From Methylobacteriaceae bacterium (GTDB lineage Bacteria > Pseudomonadota > Alphaproteobacteria > Rhizobiales > Beijerinckiaceae), in the NCBI GenBank assembly GCA_020638195.1, contig JACKJC010000005.1:186001-250000 (forward strand): 64,000 bases of DNA. The letters are read 5' to 3'. A program made the translations under genes and the position numbers. Shown one piece after another: positions 38,292 through 46,692 of the stretch. The notes beneath the pieces were generated by a model. The model had not been told where the DNA came from. It was given only the letters and a program-made list of their open reading frames with translations, and did not search any database. How positions within the stretch are numbered: the stretch's first letter is position 1; each line of letters begins with the position of its first letter.

Positions 38292-38346
38292 CATTGAATT
38301 CAGGTGCAGAAAAAGGCGTGTTTGTTTATCTAAGTCATTGAATTCA
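38292..38346. repeat. direct repeat CATTGAATTCA near the prophage end
   Basis: CATTGAATTCA occurs at 38292-38302 and 38336-38346, 44 bases apart. The pair lies between the first early gene and the tRNA fragment at 38361. Repeats at such a place could be arm-type recombinase sites or part of the early promoter region. Confidence 0.45.
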
Positions 38347-38360
38347 AACGCATGAGACAC

Positions 38361-38406
38361 AACTGAAAATCGCAGTGTCGGTGGTTCGATTCCGCCCCTG
38401 GCACCA
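38361..38406 (+). other. 3' tRNA fragment, probable prophage attachment site
   Basis: AACTGAAAATCGCAG, then the T-arm GGTGG-TTCGATT-CCGCC and a 3' GGCACCA look like the 3' part of a tRNA. The loop CTGAAAA would give anticodon GAA (Phe). No 5' half precedes it; the upstream sequence is AT-rich phage DNA. Prophages that integrate into tRNA 3' ends leave such a fragment at one border. The acceptor appears one base short, so the parent tRNA is uncertain. Confidence 0.65.
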
Positions 38407-38624
38407 CTTTTCCGTCTCGACATCAGCAGGCTGGAAGCCGAACTTGCGACTGCGACCATCGAGAAAACGTTGGTCGAAAGTTAGCCGTTTTTGCCGGCGC
38501 GGACGTGTTCGGCCCCTTTGTCGCGGGCTAGTGTGAACGAAAAATGGCCGGGCTCTCGAAGAAGAGCCCGACCAGTCGGAGGGAGCATCTTGGTGCGGCT
38601 GTTTAGTGTCGCAGGCAACTTTCG
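38407..38624. other. boundary region without a gene
   Basis: No convincing gene in this stretch. The frames present have no ribosome sites. It holds the junction between phage and chromosomal DNA and the minus-strand terminator at 38549-38570. Confidence 0.6.
38549..38570 (-). terminator. terminator of the alicyclic acid operon
   Basis: An 8-bp stem CGGGCTCT/AGAGCCCG with a 6-base loop. On the minus strand it is followed by GCCATTTTTCG, giving a five-T run. It lies 55 bases after the stop of the binding-protein gene. Confidence 0.8.
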
Positions 38625-39833
38625 TTACTTGACCAGCGGGCAGTCTCCTTCGTTCGCAGGACGGAAAGCGCGATCGCCCGGTATGGTCGCGACGATCTTG
38701 TAATAGTCGTAGGCCGCCTTCGATTCCTGGGGCTTCTTCACTTCGACCAGATACATGTCGTGCACGACCCGGCCGTCCGCGCGGATCGTGGTCTTGCCGA
38801 ACAGGGGATCATCGAAAGCGCCGGCATCGCGCATGGCTGTGACGACCGCAGCCCCATCCTTCGTGTCGCCCTTCTTTTCCACGGCAGCGAGATAGGCGCG
38901 CGTCGCGGAATAAGTGCCTGCGTGGCTCATCGATGGAAACTTGCCGCCGTTGCGCGTCGCGAAACGCCGGGCGAAAGCGCGTGTCCTGTCGTTCAGGTCC
39001 CAATAGAAGGCTGTCGTCAGCATCAGGCCGTTGGCGGCCTTAAGCCCGAGCGCATGGACATCGGTGATGAACATGACGAGCCCGACCAGTTTCTGGCCGC
39101 CAGCGACGACGCCGAACTCGGCGGCCGTCTTGATCGAGTTGATCGTGTCGGTCCCGCCATTGGCCAGACCGATGATCTGCGCCTTGGACGCCTGCGCCTG
39201 TAGCAGGAAGGACGAAAAATCCTTGGAGTTGAGGGGGTGGCGCACCGAGCCCAGAACGCTGCCGCCATTCGCCTTGACGACGTCGCCGGCCTCCTTTTCC
39301 ATCGTCGTTCCGAACGTGTAGTCGGCCGTCAGGAAGTACCAGCTCTTTCCGCCGCTCTTCACGGTAGCCTCGGCTGTGCCGTGCGAGTTGGACCAGGTAT
39401 CCCACACCCAGTGCAGCGAATTGGGCGTACAGGCCTTGCCGGTCAGACCAGAGCTGCCCATGGTCGTGGCGATCATGACCTTGTTCTTGTCCTTCACGAG
39501 CGAGGCGAGGCCAAGTCCGATGCCGCTGGTGGGAATATCGACGATCATGTCGACATTCTCGTTCTCGAACCAGCCGCGCGCGATCGTCGCGCCGATATCG
39601 GGCTTGTTCTGCGCGTCAGCGGCGACGAACTCGATGGCGAGCTTCTTCGAAATCGCCATATGATCCTCGATCGCGAGCTTGACCGCCTCGACCGATCCCT
39701 GTCCGCCAAAATCGGCATAGGGGCCCGACATGTCCCCGAGCACGCCGATTTTCACTTTCGTCTGCGCGTCGGCGGCGGATACGCTCGCCAGAAGCGCAGC
39801 GGCGGTCATCGCGTATTTGAGCTTCATCATCAT
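38625..39833 (-). CDS. LivK-type ABC transporter substrate-binding protein
   Basis: 402 aa from the ATG at 39833 (GGGGAGGAC upstream); the frame extends to 39950 but without a site. MMMKLKYAMTAAALLASVSAADAQ is a signal peptide, followed by KVKIGVLGDMSGPYADFGGQGSVEAVKLAIED, the start of the branched-chain amino-acid/aromatic acid binding fold. Homologues in Rhodopseudomonas bind aromatic or alicyclic acids. Being last in the bad/ali operon, it probably binds cyclohexanecarboxylate or a related acid. The permease and ATPase partners are not in the window. Confidence 0.85.
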   Translation of the reverse strand: MMMKLKYAMTAAALLASVSAADAQTKVKIGVLGDMSGPYADFGGQGSVEAVKLAIEDHMAISKKLAIEFVAADAQNKPDIGATIARGWFENENVDMIVDIPTSGIGLGLASLVKDKNKVMIATTMGSSGLTGKACTPNSLHWVWDTWSNSHGTAEATVKSGGKSWYFLTADYTFGTTMEKEAGDVVKANGGSVLGSVRHPLNSKDFSSFLLQAQASKAQIIGLANGGTDTINSIKTAAEFGVVAGGQKLVGLVMFITDVHALGLKAANGLMLTTAFYWDLNDRTRAFARRFATRNGGKFPSMSHAGTYSATRAYLAAVEKKGDTKDGAAVVTAMRDAGAFDDPLFGKTTIRADGRVVHDMYLVEVKKPQESKAAYDYYKIVATIPGDRAFRPANEGDCPLVK

Positions 39834-39946
39834 CTTCGTCCTCCCCTGATTTTGCCTGATGGTTCTTTCCGGCGCCGTCGGCATATCCGGCGCGGAATGC
39901 TCCGAATGAGCGGCGCGCGAGCGCGTCTCGTGGACCTCTGAAATGT

Positions 39947-40723
39947 TCATCGATGCTCGAAGACCGGTCGGCGCTTCTCCATGAAGGCGCGCATGCCTTC
40001 ATGCGCATCCGGCGTCGCAAAGCGCGCATGGAGTTCGCGGCGTTCGAACAAGATGCCTTCAGCGAGCGGCGATTCGAACGCGCGGTTGACGCATTCCTTC
40101 AGGGCCATGAGCGCGGAGGCGGAGAAAGAGGCGACCGAGGCGGCAAGCGCCAGGGCCTCTTCGCGCAAGCTCGCGTCGTCGACGACGCGCGAGACGAGGC
40201 CGTAGCGGTCGGCTTCTTCGGCGTCGAGCATGCGCGCGGACAGGCACATGTCCATCGCCTTCGCCTTGCCGATGGCGCGGGGCAGGCGCTGCGTGCCGCC
40301 GGCCCCTGGCAGCAAGCCGAGCTTGATTTCCGGCAGACCGAATTTCGCGCCGCGCCCGGCGACGATAATGTCGCACGACAGCGCGAGCTCGCATCCGCCG
40401 CCAAGCGCCAGGCCGGCGACAGAGGCGATGACGGGCTTACGGACCTGCCGGATGGTCTCCCAGTTGCGCGTGATGAAATTGGAGCTGTAGACGTCGCTGT
40501 AGGACCAGTTCGCCATGACGGCTATGTCGGCGCCCGCCGCGAAAGCGCGTGAGGAGCCTTCGATAACAATCACGCCAATAGAGTCGTCCGCGTCGAACGC
40601 GGTCAGCGCTGCGCCGAGCGCGTTCATCACTTCGTCGTTCAGCGCATTCAGCACTTTCGGACGGTTGAGCGTGATGATCCCGACGCGGTTTTCACGCGCA
40701 GTGATAATGACGTGGTCTTGCAC
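39947..40723 (-). CDS. badK: cyclohex-1-ene-1-carboxyl-CoA hydratase
   Basis: 258 aa crotonase. VGIITLNRPKVLNALNDEVMNALG, the oxyanion-hole segments SRAFAAGADIAVMA and LALGGGCELALSCDII, and the catalytic-type LPEIKLGLLPGAGGTQRLPR are complete. The sequence follows Rhodopseudomonas palustris BadK closely by recall. It adds water to cyclohex-1-ene-1-carboxyl-CoA to give 2-hydroxycyclohexane-1-carboxyl-CoA. Fifth gene of the operon, 78 bases after aliA. Confidence 0.88.
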   Translation of the reverse strand: MQDHVIITARENRVGIITLNRPKVLNALNDEVMNALGAALTAFDADDSIGVIVIEGSSRAFAAGADIAVMANWSYSDVYSSNFITRNWETIRQVRKPVIASVAGLALGGGCELALSCDIIVAGRGAKFGLPEIKLGLLPGAGGTQRLPRAIGKAKAMDMCLSARMLDAEEADRYGLVSRVVDDASLREEALALAASVASFSASALMALKECVNRAFESPLAEGILFERRELHARFATPDAHEGMRAFMEKRRPVFEHR

Positions 40724-40801
40724 GCAAAACTCCCGGCGCCGTTTGGGCGCCTTTCATATGCAGTGGAAGGGGCCCGGCGGCGCCGGACCGCAGGATACGG
40801 A

Positions 40802-42445
40802 TCAGAGTTCGCCGTCCCTGAGCATGTCGCGCAGACGGAATTTCTGGATTTTCCCGGACGGCGTGGCTGGCATGGCCTCGCGCAGGATCAGCTTTTCGGG
40901 AATGTACTGGACCGCCAGCTTGTGCGACTTGAGGAAGTCGACCATGCCTGCGAAGTCGATCATCTCGCCGGGCTTGGGAACAATGACAGCGCAGGCGCGC
41001 TCGCCGAGACGTTCGTCGGGATAGCCGACGATCGCGACCTGGGCGACGGCGGGATGCTTGTAGAGCAGCGCCTCGACTTCAACGACCGGAATATTCTCGC
41101 CGCCGCGGATGATCACATCCTTCGAGCGGCCGGAGATGCGAACATAGCCTTGCGCGCTTATATAAGCGAGATCGCCCGTGTCGAACCAGCCGTCGGCATC
41201 CGTTCCGTTCCATTGCGGACGCTTGAGATAACCGCCGAAATTGGAACAGGCGCGCACGAGAAGCTTGCCGATCTCGCCCGGCGGCAATGTCTTGCCTTCT
41301 GTATCGACGACCTTCACCTCGACGCCCGGCAGCGCGCAGCCGTCCGTTGTCGAGGCGAGCTTGTCGTCGTCGTCGAGCTTGATCAGAGTGACCGCGCCAT
41401 TCTCGGTCATGCCCCAGGCCGACACGATCTTGGCCCCCAGACCCGCCTGCGCCTGTTCGACGAGCGGGCCGGGGATCGGCGCGCCGGCGCAAAGGAAGGT
41501 CTTCAGCGTCGGAACGGGATTGCCGCTTTCGGCGACTGCGCGCGTGAGATCGGTGAGGAAGGGCGTGGAGGCCATGGTGAAGCTGACCTTCTCGCCCCGG
41601 ATCAGCGCTGCGGCCTTGTTGGGCTCCCACACATCCTGCAGGATCGCGCTGGCCTTCAGCATGATCGGCATCATCAGCCCGTACATGAAGCCGGTCTGGT
41701 GCGCCATTGGCGAGGCCATCAGCACGATGTCGCTGGCGCCGAGCCCGAGGCGTTGCGCATAGGGGATGATGTTCGCCATCAACGTATTGGCGCTGTGCAT
41801 CACGCCCTTGGGTTCGCCCGTCGTGCCGGAGGTGTAGATCAATTGCGTGATGTCGTCGGGGCCGGGTCGGTTAGCGGTCAGGATCGCCTTTGCATCAGGC
41901 TGCTTCTCCCATTCGGGCGTCGTGAGCAGCGCGTCGAAATCGTCGACGCCGCCGCCGTCGATCACGATCACGCGCTCGAGCGCCGGCAGTGTCGGCATCA
42001 GTCCGCGCACCATCGCCTCATGGTCGAAATTCCGGTACGTCTTCGGAACGATCATCACCTTCGCCTCGCCATGCTTCAGCATGAAGGAGAGCTCGCGTTC
42101 CCTGAAGATTGGCATCAGCGGATTGAGAACAGCGCTGATCCGCGTGCAGGCGAGATAGAGAAGCGAGAACTGCCACCAGTTCGGCAGCTGCATCGCCACG
42201 ACATCGTTTCGACCGACGCCGAGGCGTGAAAGACCGACGGCGATGCGGTCGGCGAGATCAGCCAGTTCTCGATAGGTGAAGCGGCGGATCTGGTTGGTCT
42301 CGATCCGGACCGCCGTCAATGCGACCTTGTCCGGGCAGGACGCGAGGCAGGCGTCGAGATCGTCGTTTATCGTGCGGTCGTGCCAATAGCCCTTGGCCAT
42401 GCTTTCGGCCCGGCGCGGGGCAAGCAATACGGCGTCGAATTCCAT
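40802..42445 (-). CDS. aliA: cyclohexanecarboxylate-CoA ligase
   Basis: 547 aa AMP-forming acyl-CoA synthetase. The P-loop-like YTSGTTGEPKGVMHS, the SAWGMTENG motif, DGWFDTGDLAYI and the C-terminal SGRSKDVIIRGGENIPVVEVE with the final Lys in TPSGKIQKFRLR are all present. In R. palustris AliA activates cyclohexanecarboxylate with CoA and ATP as the first step of the pathway. Neighbouring aliB, badI, badH and badK make this assignment firm. Confidence 0.9.
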   Translation of the reverse strand: MEFDAVLLAPRRAESMAKGYWHDRTINDDLDACLASCPDKVALTAVRIETNQIRRFTYRELADLADRIAVGLSRLGVGRNDVVAMQLPNWWQFSLLYLACTRISAVLNPLMPIFRERELSFMLKHGEAKVMIVPKTYRNFDHEAMVRGLMPTLPALERVIVIDGGGVDDFDALLTTPEWEKQPDAKAILTANRPGPDDITQLIYTSGTTGEPKGVMHSANTLMANIIPYAQRLGLGASDIVLMASPMAHQTGFMYGLMMPIMLKASAILQDVWEPNKAAALIRGEKVSFTMASTPFLTDLTRAVAESGNPVPTLKTFLCAGAPIPGPLVEQAQAGLGAKIVSAWGMTENGAVTLIKLDDDDKLASTTDGCALPGVEVKVVDTEGKTLPPGEIGKLLVRACSNFGGYLKRPQWNGTDADGWFDTGDLAYISAQGYVRISGRSKDVIIRGGENIPVVEVEALLYKHPAVAQVAIVGYPDERLGERACAVIVPKPGEMIDFAGMVDFLKSHKLAVQYIPEKLILREAMPATPSGKIQKFRLRDMLRDGEL

Positions 42446-42478
42446 TTTCTCTCCCCTTTGTTCTTGTCGTTCGAAAAA

Positions 42479-43630
42479 TCAGGCGGGCACGGCCTCCCTG
42501 CCTGCCCGCGTGCGCGCGATGATCGTTTTCATGATCTGCGCGGTCCCGTCGCCGATCTGGAAGCCCAGAACGTCGCGCAGACGCTGCTCCATCGGTCCGC
42601 GGTCATAGCCGCCATGGCCGTGCATCAGCAGGCACTGGTGGATCGTGTCGTAGGCGAGTTTCGGCGCCCACCATTTGCACATGGCCGCTTCCGCGCTGTG
42701 CGTCGCGCTCCTGTCCTTCAGCCAAAGCGCCTGCAGGCAGAGCAGGCGCGCGGCTTCCACCTGCGTGTCGAAATCGGCGAGCGGATGCGAAACGCCCTGG
42801 AAGGCCGACAATGGTTTGCCGAAGGCCTGGCGCTGCGCGACATAGGCCCATGTCTCCTCGAGCGCCACGCGCGCGACGGCGAGCACCTGCAGGCCGATCA
42901 GAGCGCGCGAAAAATCGAAGCCCTGCATCACCTGCACGAAGCCCTTGTTCTCCGCGCCGAGGCGATGCGAAACGGGCACGCGCACGTTCTCGAAGAAGAG
43001 CGACCCGCGCCCGATCGCGCGCTGGCCGTGGCAGTCGAACCGCGACCGCGTGATACCGGGCAAATCCATCGGCACGAGCAGCGCGGTCACGCCATGCGCG
43101 CCGGCCTCGACCGATCCCGTGCGGCCGAACACGACCGCCGCGTCAGCCTGATCGGCGGCGGAGATCGAGGTCTTCTCGCCGTTGATTATATAGTCGTCGC
43201 CGTCGCGCTCGATCTTGAGGCGCAGATTAGCGGCGTCGGATCCGCCGCGCGGTTCGGTGAGCGCGATGGCGAACAGAGCCTCGCCCGCCGTCAGCTTCGC
43301 CAACCACGGCCTGACCACTTCGGGCTTGCCGTGATGGGCGAGAATCTGACCGTTCAACGACGCCAGAAGATTGATGTAGGAGATCGAGAGATCGGCGCGC
43401 GCGATCTCCTCGTGTATGACGCCGGCGGCGAGCGAGCCCATGCCGAGGCCGCCGAATTCCTCAGGCAATTCCGGCGCGATGAAGCCCATCGCGCCCATTT
43501 CCTTCATGAGGTCGCGATCGAGCACGCGCGTGCGGTCGCGCTCCTGAAATCCCGGCGCGACGCGATCGGTCGCGAAGCGGCGCGCCTGATCGGCAAGCGC
43601 CACCAGATCTTCGTCGAGATACGGGTTCAT
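42479..43630 (-). CDS. aliB: cyclohexanecarboxyl-CoA dehydrogenase
   Basis: 383 aa acyl-CoA dehydrogenase. MGFIAPELPEEFGGLGMGSLAAGVIHEE, FAIALTEPRGGSDAANLRLKIERDGDDYIINGEKTSIS (flavin/substrate region) and the C-terminal WAPKLAYDTIHQCLLMHGHGGYDR are typical. It oxidises cyclohexanecarboxyl-CoA to cyclohex-1-ene-1-carboxyl-CoA, passing electrons to ETF. Located between badI and aliA in the same direction. Confidence 0.9.
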   Translation of the reverse strand: MNPYLDEDLVALADQARRFATDRVAPGFQERDRTRVLDRDLMKEMGAMGFIAPELPEEFGGLGMGSLAAGVIHEEIARADLSISYINLLASLNGQILAHHGKPEVVRPWLAKLTAGEALFAIALTEPRGGSDAANLRLKIERDGDDYIINGEKTSISAADQADAAVVFGRTGSVEAGAHGVTALLVPMDLPGITRSRFDCHGQRAIGRGSLFFENVRVPVSHRLGAENKGFVQVMQGFDFSRALIGLQVLAVARVALEETWAYVAQRQAFGKPLSAFQGVSHPLADFDTQVEAARLLCLQALWLKDRSATHSAEAAMCKWWAPKLAYDTIHQCLLMHGHGGYDRGPMEQRLRDVLGFQIGDGTAQIMKTIIARTRAGREAVPA

Positions 43631-43709
43631 GCGTCAGTCCCTGAACATGCGGCCTCTCGCGGGCGGCTTACCGTGGCGCGAGACGCCGCCGTTGACGGCG
43701 GCGCCGCTG

Positions 43710-44492
43710 CTACTTCGCGTGCTTGCGGAATTCCGGCTTGCGCTTTTCCTTCAGCGCATTCACGCCTTCGCGCGATTCCTCGGTGTCGTAGTAGAGTTTC
43801 AGCGCATACATGCCCATGCCGGCAATGCCCGCCTGATGCGCCGTATCCATGTTGAAGGAGCGTTTGGCGATGGCGATGGCCGTTGGGCTGCGCTCGCACA
43901 ATTCCTCGCCCCAGGCCTGCACGGTCTTGTCGAGTTCCTCGTGCGGCACGCAGAGATTGGCGAGGCCCATGGCCTCGGCCTCCTTGCCGGAATAGCGGCG
44001 GCACATGTACCAGATCTCGCGCGCCTTCTTCTCGCCGACGACGCGCGCGAGAAAGGCCGTGCCATAGCCCGGGTCGACCGAACCCATGCGCGGGCCCACT
44101 TGGCCGAAGATCGCCTTCTCGGAACAGATCGTCATGTCGCAGATGGTGGCGAGCACGTTGCCGCCGCCGATCGCATAGCCTTGCACGCGCGCTATCACGG
44201 GTTTGGGCACGTCGCGGATGACCGTGTGCAATTCCTCCATCGGCAGACCGATCGTGCCGCGCCCATCGTAATTGCCGTCGTGCGCGCTCTGGTCGCCGCC
44301 AGTGCAGAAGGCGCGGTCGCCCGCGCCCGCCAGCACGATGCAGCCGACGTCCTTGTCGTAGCCTGCCTTGTTGAAGGCCTTGATCAGCTCGTCGCAGGTC
44401 GTGCCGCGAAAGGCGTTCATCTTGTCGGCGCGATTGATGATGATCCAGGCGACGCCGTTGCGCATCTCGTAGATCAGGTCCTGAAACTGCAT
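43710..44492 (-). CDS. badI: 2-ketocyclohexanecarboxyl-CoA hydrolase
   Basis: 260 aa crotonase-family C-C hydrolase. MQFQDLIYEMRNGVAWIIIN, RGTTCDELIKAFNKAGYDKDVG, RAFCTGGDQSAHDGNYDGRGTIGLPMEELH and QVGPRMGSVDPGYGTAFLAR are BadI signatures. It opens the ring of 2-ketocyclohexane-1-carboxyl-CoA to pimeloyl-CoA, the last step of the alicyclic branch. The GGDQ loop differs from ordinary hydratases and marks the ring-cleaving class. Confidence 0.93.
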   Translation of the reverse strand: MQFQDLIYEMRNGVAWIIINRADKMNAFRGTTCDELIKAFNKAGYDKDVGCIVLAGAGDRAFCTGGDQSAHDGNYDGRGTIGLPMEELHTVIRDVPKPVIARVQGYAIGGGNVLATICDMTICSEKAIFGQVGPRMGSVDPGYGTAFLARVVGEKKAREIWYMCRRYSGKEAEAMGLANLCVPHEELDKTVQAWGEELCERSPTAIAIAKRSFNMDTAHQAGIAGMGMYALKLYYDTEESREGVNALKEKRKPEFRKHAK

Positions 44493-44516
44493 CTTGTCCT
44501 CCCGTCGTCTTTTCGA

Positions 44517-45284
44517 TCAGCCGTTCATCGTCAGGCCGCCGGAAACACTCAGCACCTGGCCCGTGACGAAGCTCGCGTCGTCGCTAGCGAGAAAGGCGAT
44601 GGCGCCGGCGAGATCGTCGGGCTTACCGAGGCGGCCGAGCGGAATCGCGCGTGTGAAGGCGTCCAGCAGCTTTTCGGGATTGCCGGCGGCAGCCGCAAAG
44701 CCCGAGAGCAGGGCCGTATCGGTCGGGCCGGGGCAGACGACATTGACGGTGATGCCGTGGCGCGCGTGCTCGCGCGCCAGCGTCTTGGAGAAGGAAATGA
44801 GCCCGCCCTTGCAGGCGGCATAGACGGATTCGCCCGAAGACCCGACACGTCCAGCGTCGGACGCGACATTGACGATGCGCCCGTATTTGCGCTCCACCAT
44901 GCCCGGCAGGATCGCATGGTGCATGTTGAGCGCGCCGGTCAGATTGATCGCGATCAACTTCTGCCATTCGTCGGTCGTCGATTTGACGAAAGGCTTGAAA
45001 ATGTCCCAGCCCGCATTGTTCACGAGCACCGCGATTGGCCCGAGTTTCGATTCAACGGCTGCGACCGCCGCATCGACGCTCGCGCGATCGGCGATGTCGC
45101 AGCGGAAGGCCTCGGCGACGCCTCCAACCCCGCGGATTTCGGCTGCGACCTTTTCGGCGGCCTCGATGTTGAGGTCCAGGACAGCGACACGAGCGCCTTC
45201 CGCCGCAAGCCGCCGGCAGGTCGCCCCGCCGATGCCACCGCCGCCGCCCGTCAGAGCGATCGTTTTTGCGTCAAAACGGCCCAT
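44517..45284 (-). CDS. badH: 2-hydroxycyclohexanecarboxyl-CoA dehydrogenase
   Basis: 255 aa SDR from the ATG at 45284, with GGGAGGTG upstream. ALTGGGGGIGGATCRRLA is the NAD-binding glycine motif, LVNNAGWDIFKPF the NNAG motif, and SVYAACKGGLISFSK the YxxxK catalytic pair. It oxidises 2-hydroxycyclohexane-1-carboxyl-CoA to the 2-keto compound. First gene of the minus-strand operon, divergent from badR with 149 bases between. Confidence 0.9.
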   Translation of the reverse strand: MGRFDAKTIALTGGGGGIGGATCRRLAAEGARVAVLDLNIEAAEKVAAEIRGVGGVAEAFRCDIADRASVDAAVAAVESKLGPIAVLVNNAGWDIFKPFVKSTTDEWQKLIAINLTGALNMHHAILPGMVERKYGRIVNVASDAGRVGSSGESVYAACKGGLISFSKTLAREHARHGITVNVVCPGPTDTALLSGFAAAAGNPEKLLDAFTRAIPLGRLGKPDDLAGAIAFLASDDASFVTGQVLSVSGGLTMNG

Positions 45285-45357
45285 CGCCGCACCTCCCTGG
45301 ATCCGCATTGCCGCCGTCGCTGTTTTGCGCGATCTTGACGACGGCCTTCGCCATATA

Positions 45358-45372
45358 TGCAAGATATTGTCA
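45358..45372. promoter_or_regulatory. imperfect dyad in the badH-badR intergenic region
   Basis: TGCAAGATATTGTCA, an imperfect inverted repeat in an AT-rich patch about 75 bases from each gene. MarR-family regulators bind such dyads. It is a candidate BadR operator over the badH promoter. Confidence 0.4.
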
Positions 45373-45394
45373 TAAATAGCACGCGTCCTAGGGG

Positions 45395-45415
45395 GGCGCA
45401 AGGCCTGCTTGCGCC
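45395..45415. promoter_or_regulatory. perfect 8-bp inverted repeat upstream of badR
   Basis: GGCGCAAG-GCCTG-CTTGCGCC, ending 18 bases before the badR start. It may be an operator for autoregulation or an mRNA hairpin in the badR leader. An AAAAA run follows, so on the minus strand it would read as a hairpin preceded, not followed, by T's. Confidence 0.45.
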
Positions 45416-45433
45416 AAAAAGTGAGGTATATTC

Positions 45434-45937
45434 GTGACAAACCAGCATGAGGCTCGGCTGGAAATGGCCAATAGGTTGTTTTTTCGGCTCTATCAGTGCG
45501 CAAATATGTTGCATAAAACTGGGAGTCGCGCCGTCGAGGCCGAAGGGCTCACGACGCAGCAATGGGCGGTGCTGGGCGCTTTGTCGCGCGAAGCTGCACA
45601 GGGCGGCATGAGTATCGGCGACCTCGCGCGCTATCTCATGGTCAGCCGTCAGAATCTGGCCGGGCTCGTGGGCCGAATGGAGCGCGATGGGCATGTCGCC
45701 ATCGTCCAGGACGAGCGGGATCGCCGCTCAAGGCTCGTGACGATGACCGAGAGCGGCCGACATGTCTGGCGGGATCTCGCGCGTCCGAAAATCCGCGCCT
45801 ACTATGATCAGGTTCTTCAGGACTTCTCGGTCAACGACACGGTTCACACGCTGCACTATTTGCTGAAGATCCTCGAAAACATGAAGCGCATCGACGACGG
45901 CGCGACCGACGCGAATGCTGAATACGAGGAAAGCTGA
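45434..45937 (+). CDS. badR: MarR-family regulator BadR
   Basis: 167 aa. The winged helix is visible as LTTQQWAVLGALSREAAQGGMSIGDLARYLMVSRQNLAGLVGRMERDGHVAIVQDERDRRSRLVTMTESG. In R. palustris BadR represses the alicyclic acid genes, and 2-ketocyclohexane-1-carboxyl-CoA relieves it. Divergent position next to badH fits that role. The start has GTGAGG upstream. Ends 8 bases from the convergent SDR gene. Confidence 0.88.
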   Translation: MTNQHEARLEMANRLFFRLYQCANMLHKTGSRAVEAEGLTTQQWAVLGALSREAAQGGMSIGDLARYLMVSRQNLAGLVGRMERDGHVAIVQDERDRRSRLVTMTESGRHVWRDLARPKIRAYYDQVLQDFSVNDTVHTLHYLLKILENMKRIDDGATDANAEYEES

Positions 45938-45945
45938 GGCGTCGG

Positions 45946-46692
45946 TCAGAGGCTCGCTATCATGCCGCCAGAGACCGGCAGCAGATGGCCGGTGATATAG
46001 TCAGCCTCGCTCGAGCAGAGAAACAGCGCTGCATTCGCGATGTCCTCCGGCCTTCCGAGCCGCTTCAGCAGACTGCGAGTCCGATAAGTGTCCTTCAACG
46101 CCTCGTCGAGTTTTTCGACAGCGCGCGTTTCGATCAATCCCGGAACCAGACAATTCACGTTGACGGCGGGCGCAAGTTCGATCGCCAGCGAACGCGTCAG
46201 CGAGGCGACCGCCGCCTTGGCCGCGCCATAGTCGCCGCTGCCGGCCTCGCCCGCATAGTTCACCGACGATACGTTGAGAATTTTTCCGGATCCGCGCTCG
46301 AGCATATCAGGCGCCAGTCGCTGAATGAGATGTAGCGACGCCTTGAGGTTGATCGCAAACGTATCGTCCCAGCGTTTCTCGCTCATCGTGAGCACCGGCT
46401 GATAGAGCGTCGCGTCTCTGACGCCGCCGACCAGATTGCAGAGGATGTCGACGTGTCCAAAGGCAGTCAAACCCGCCTCGGCGACGGCGAGCGCCTCGTC
46501 GCGGACGGTGACATCGGCGCGGTGCGCGACGACCCGTGTCTTGTTCATTAGAGCTTCCGCGGTCGCGTTGAGGCGAGACCCAGAAATATCGGTCAGAACG
46601 AGAGCGGCGCCTTCTTCGGCGAAGCGGCGGGCGATCGCCGCGCCCATCGGACCTGCGCCGGTGATCAGCGCTACCTTTCCGGAAAGTCTCAT
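45946..46692 (-). CDS. SDR family oxidoreductase
   Basis: 248 aa from the ATG at 46692. ALITGAGPMGAAIARRFAEEGA (NAD(P) motif), a NxxG-type LCNLVGGVRD replacing the usual NNAG, and the SGDYGAAKAAVASL YxxxK pair. C-terminal LLPVSGGM is typical. It diverges from the sugar ABC operon, so it may act on the imported compound; it could also belong to the bad region, to which it is convergent. The frame continues far upstream but without supporting features. Confidence 0.75.
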   Translation of the reverse strand: MRLSGKVALITGAGPMGAAIARRFAEEGAALVLTDISGSRLNATAEALMNKTRVVAHRADVTVRDEALAVAEAGLTAFGHVDILCNLVGGVRDATLYQPVLTMSEKRWDDTFAINLKASLHLIQRLAPDMLERGSGKILNVSSVNYAGEAGSGDYGAAKAAVASLTRSLAIELAPAVNVNCLVPGLIETRAVEKLDEALKDTYRTRSLLKRLGRPEDIANAALFLCSSEADYITGHLLPVSGGMIASL

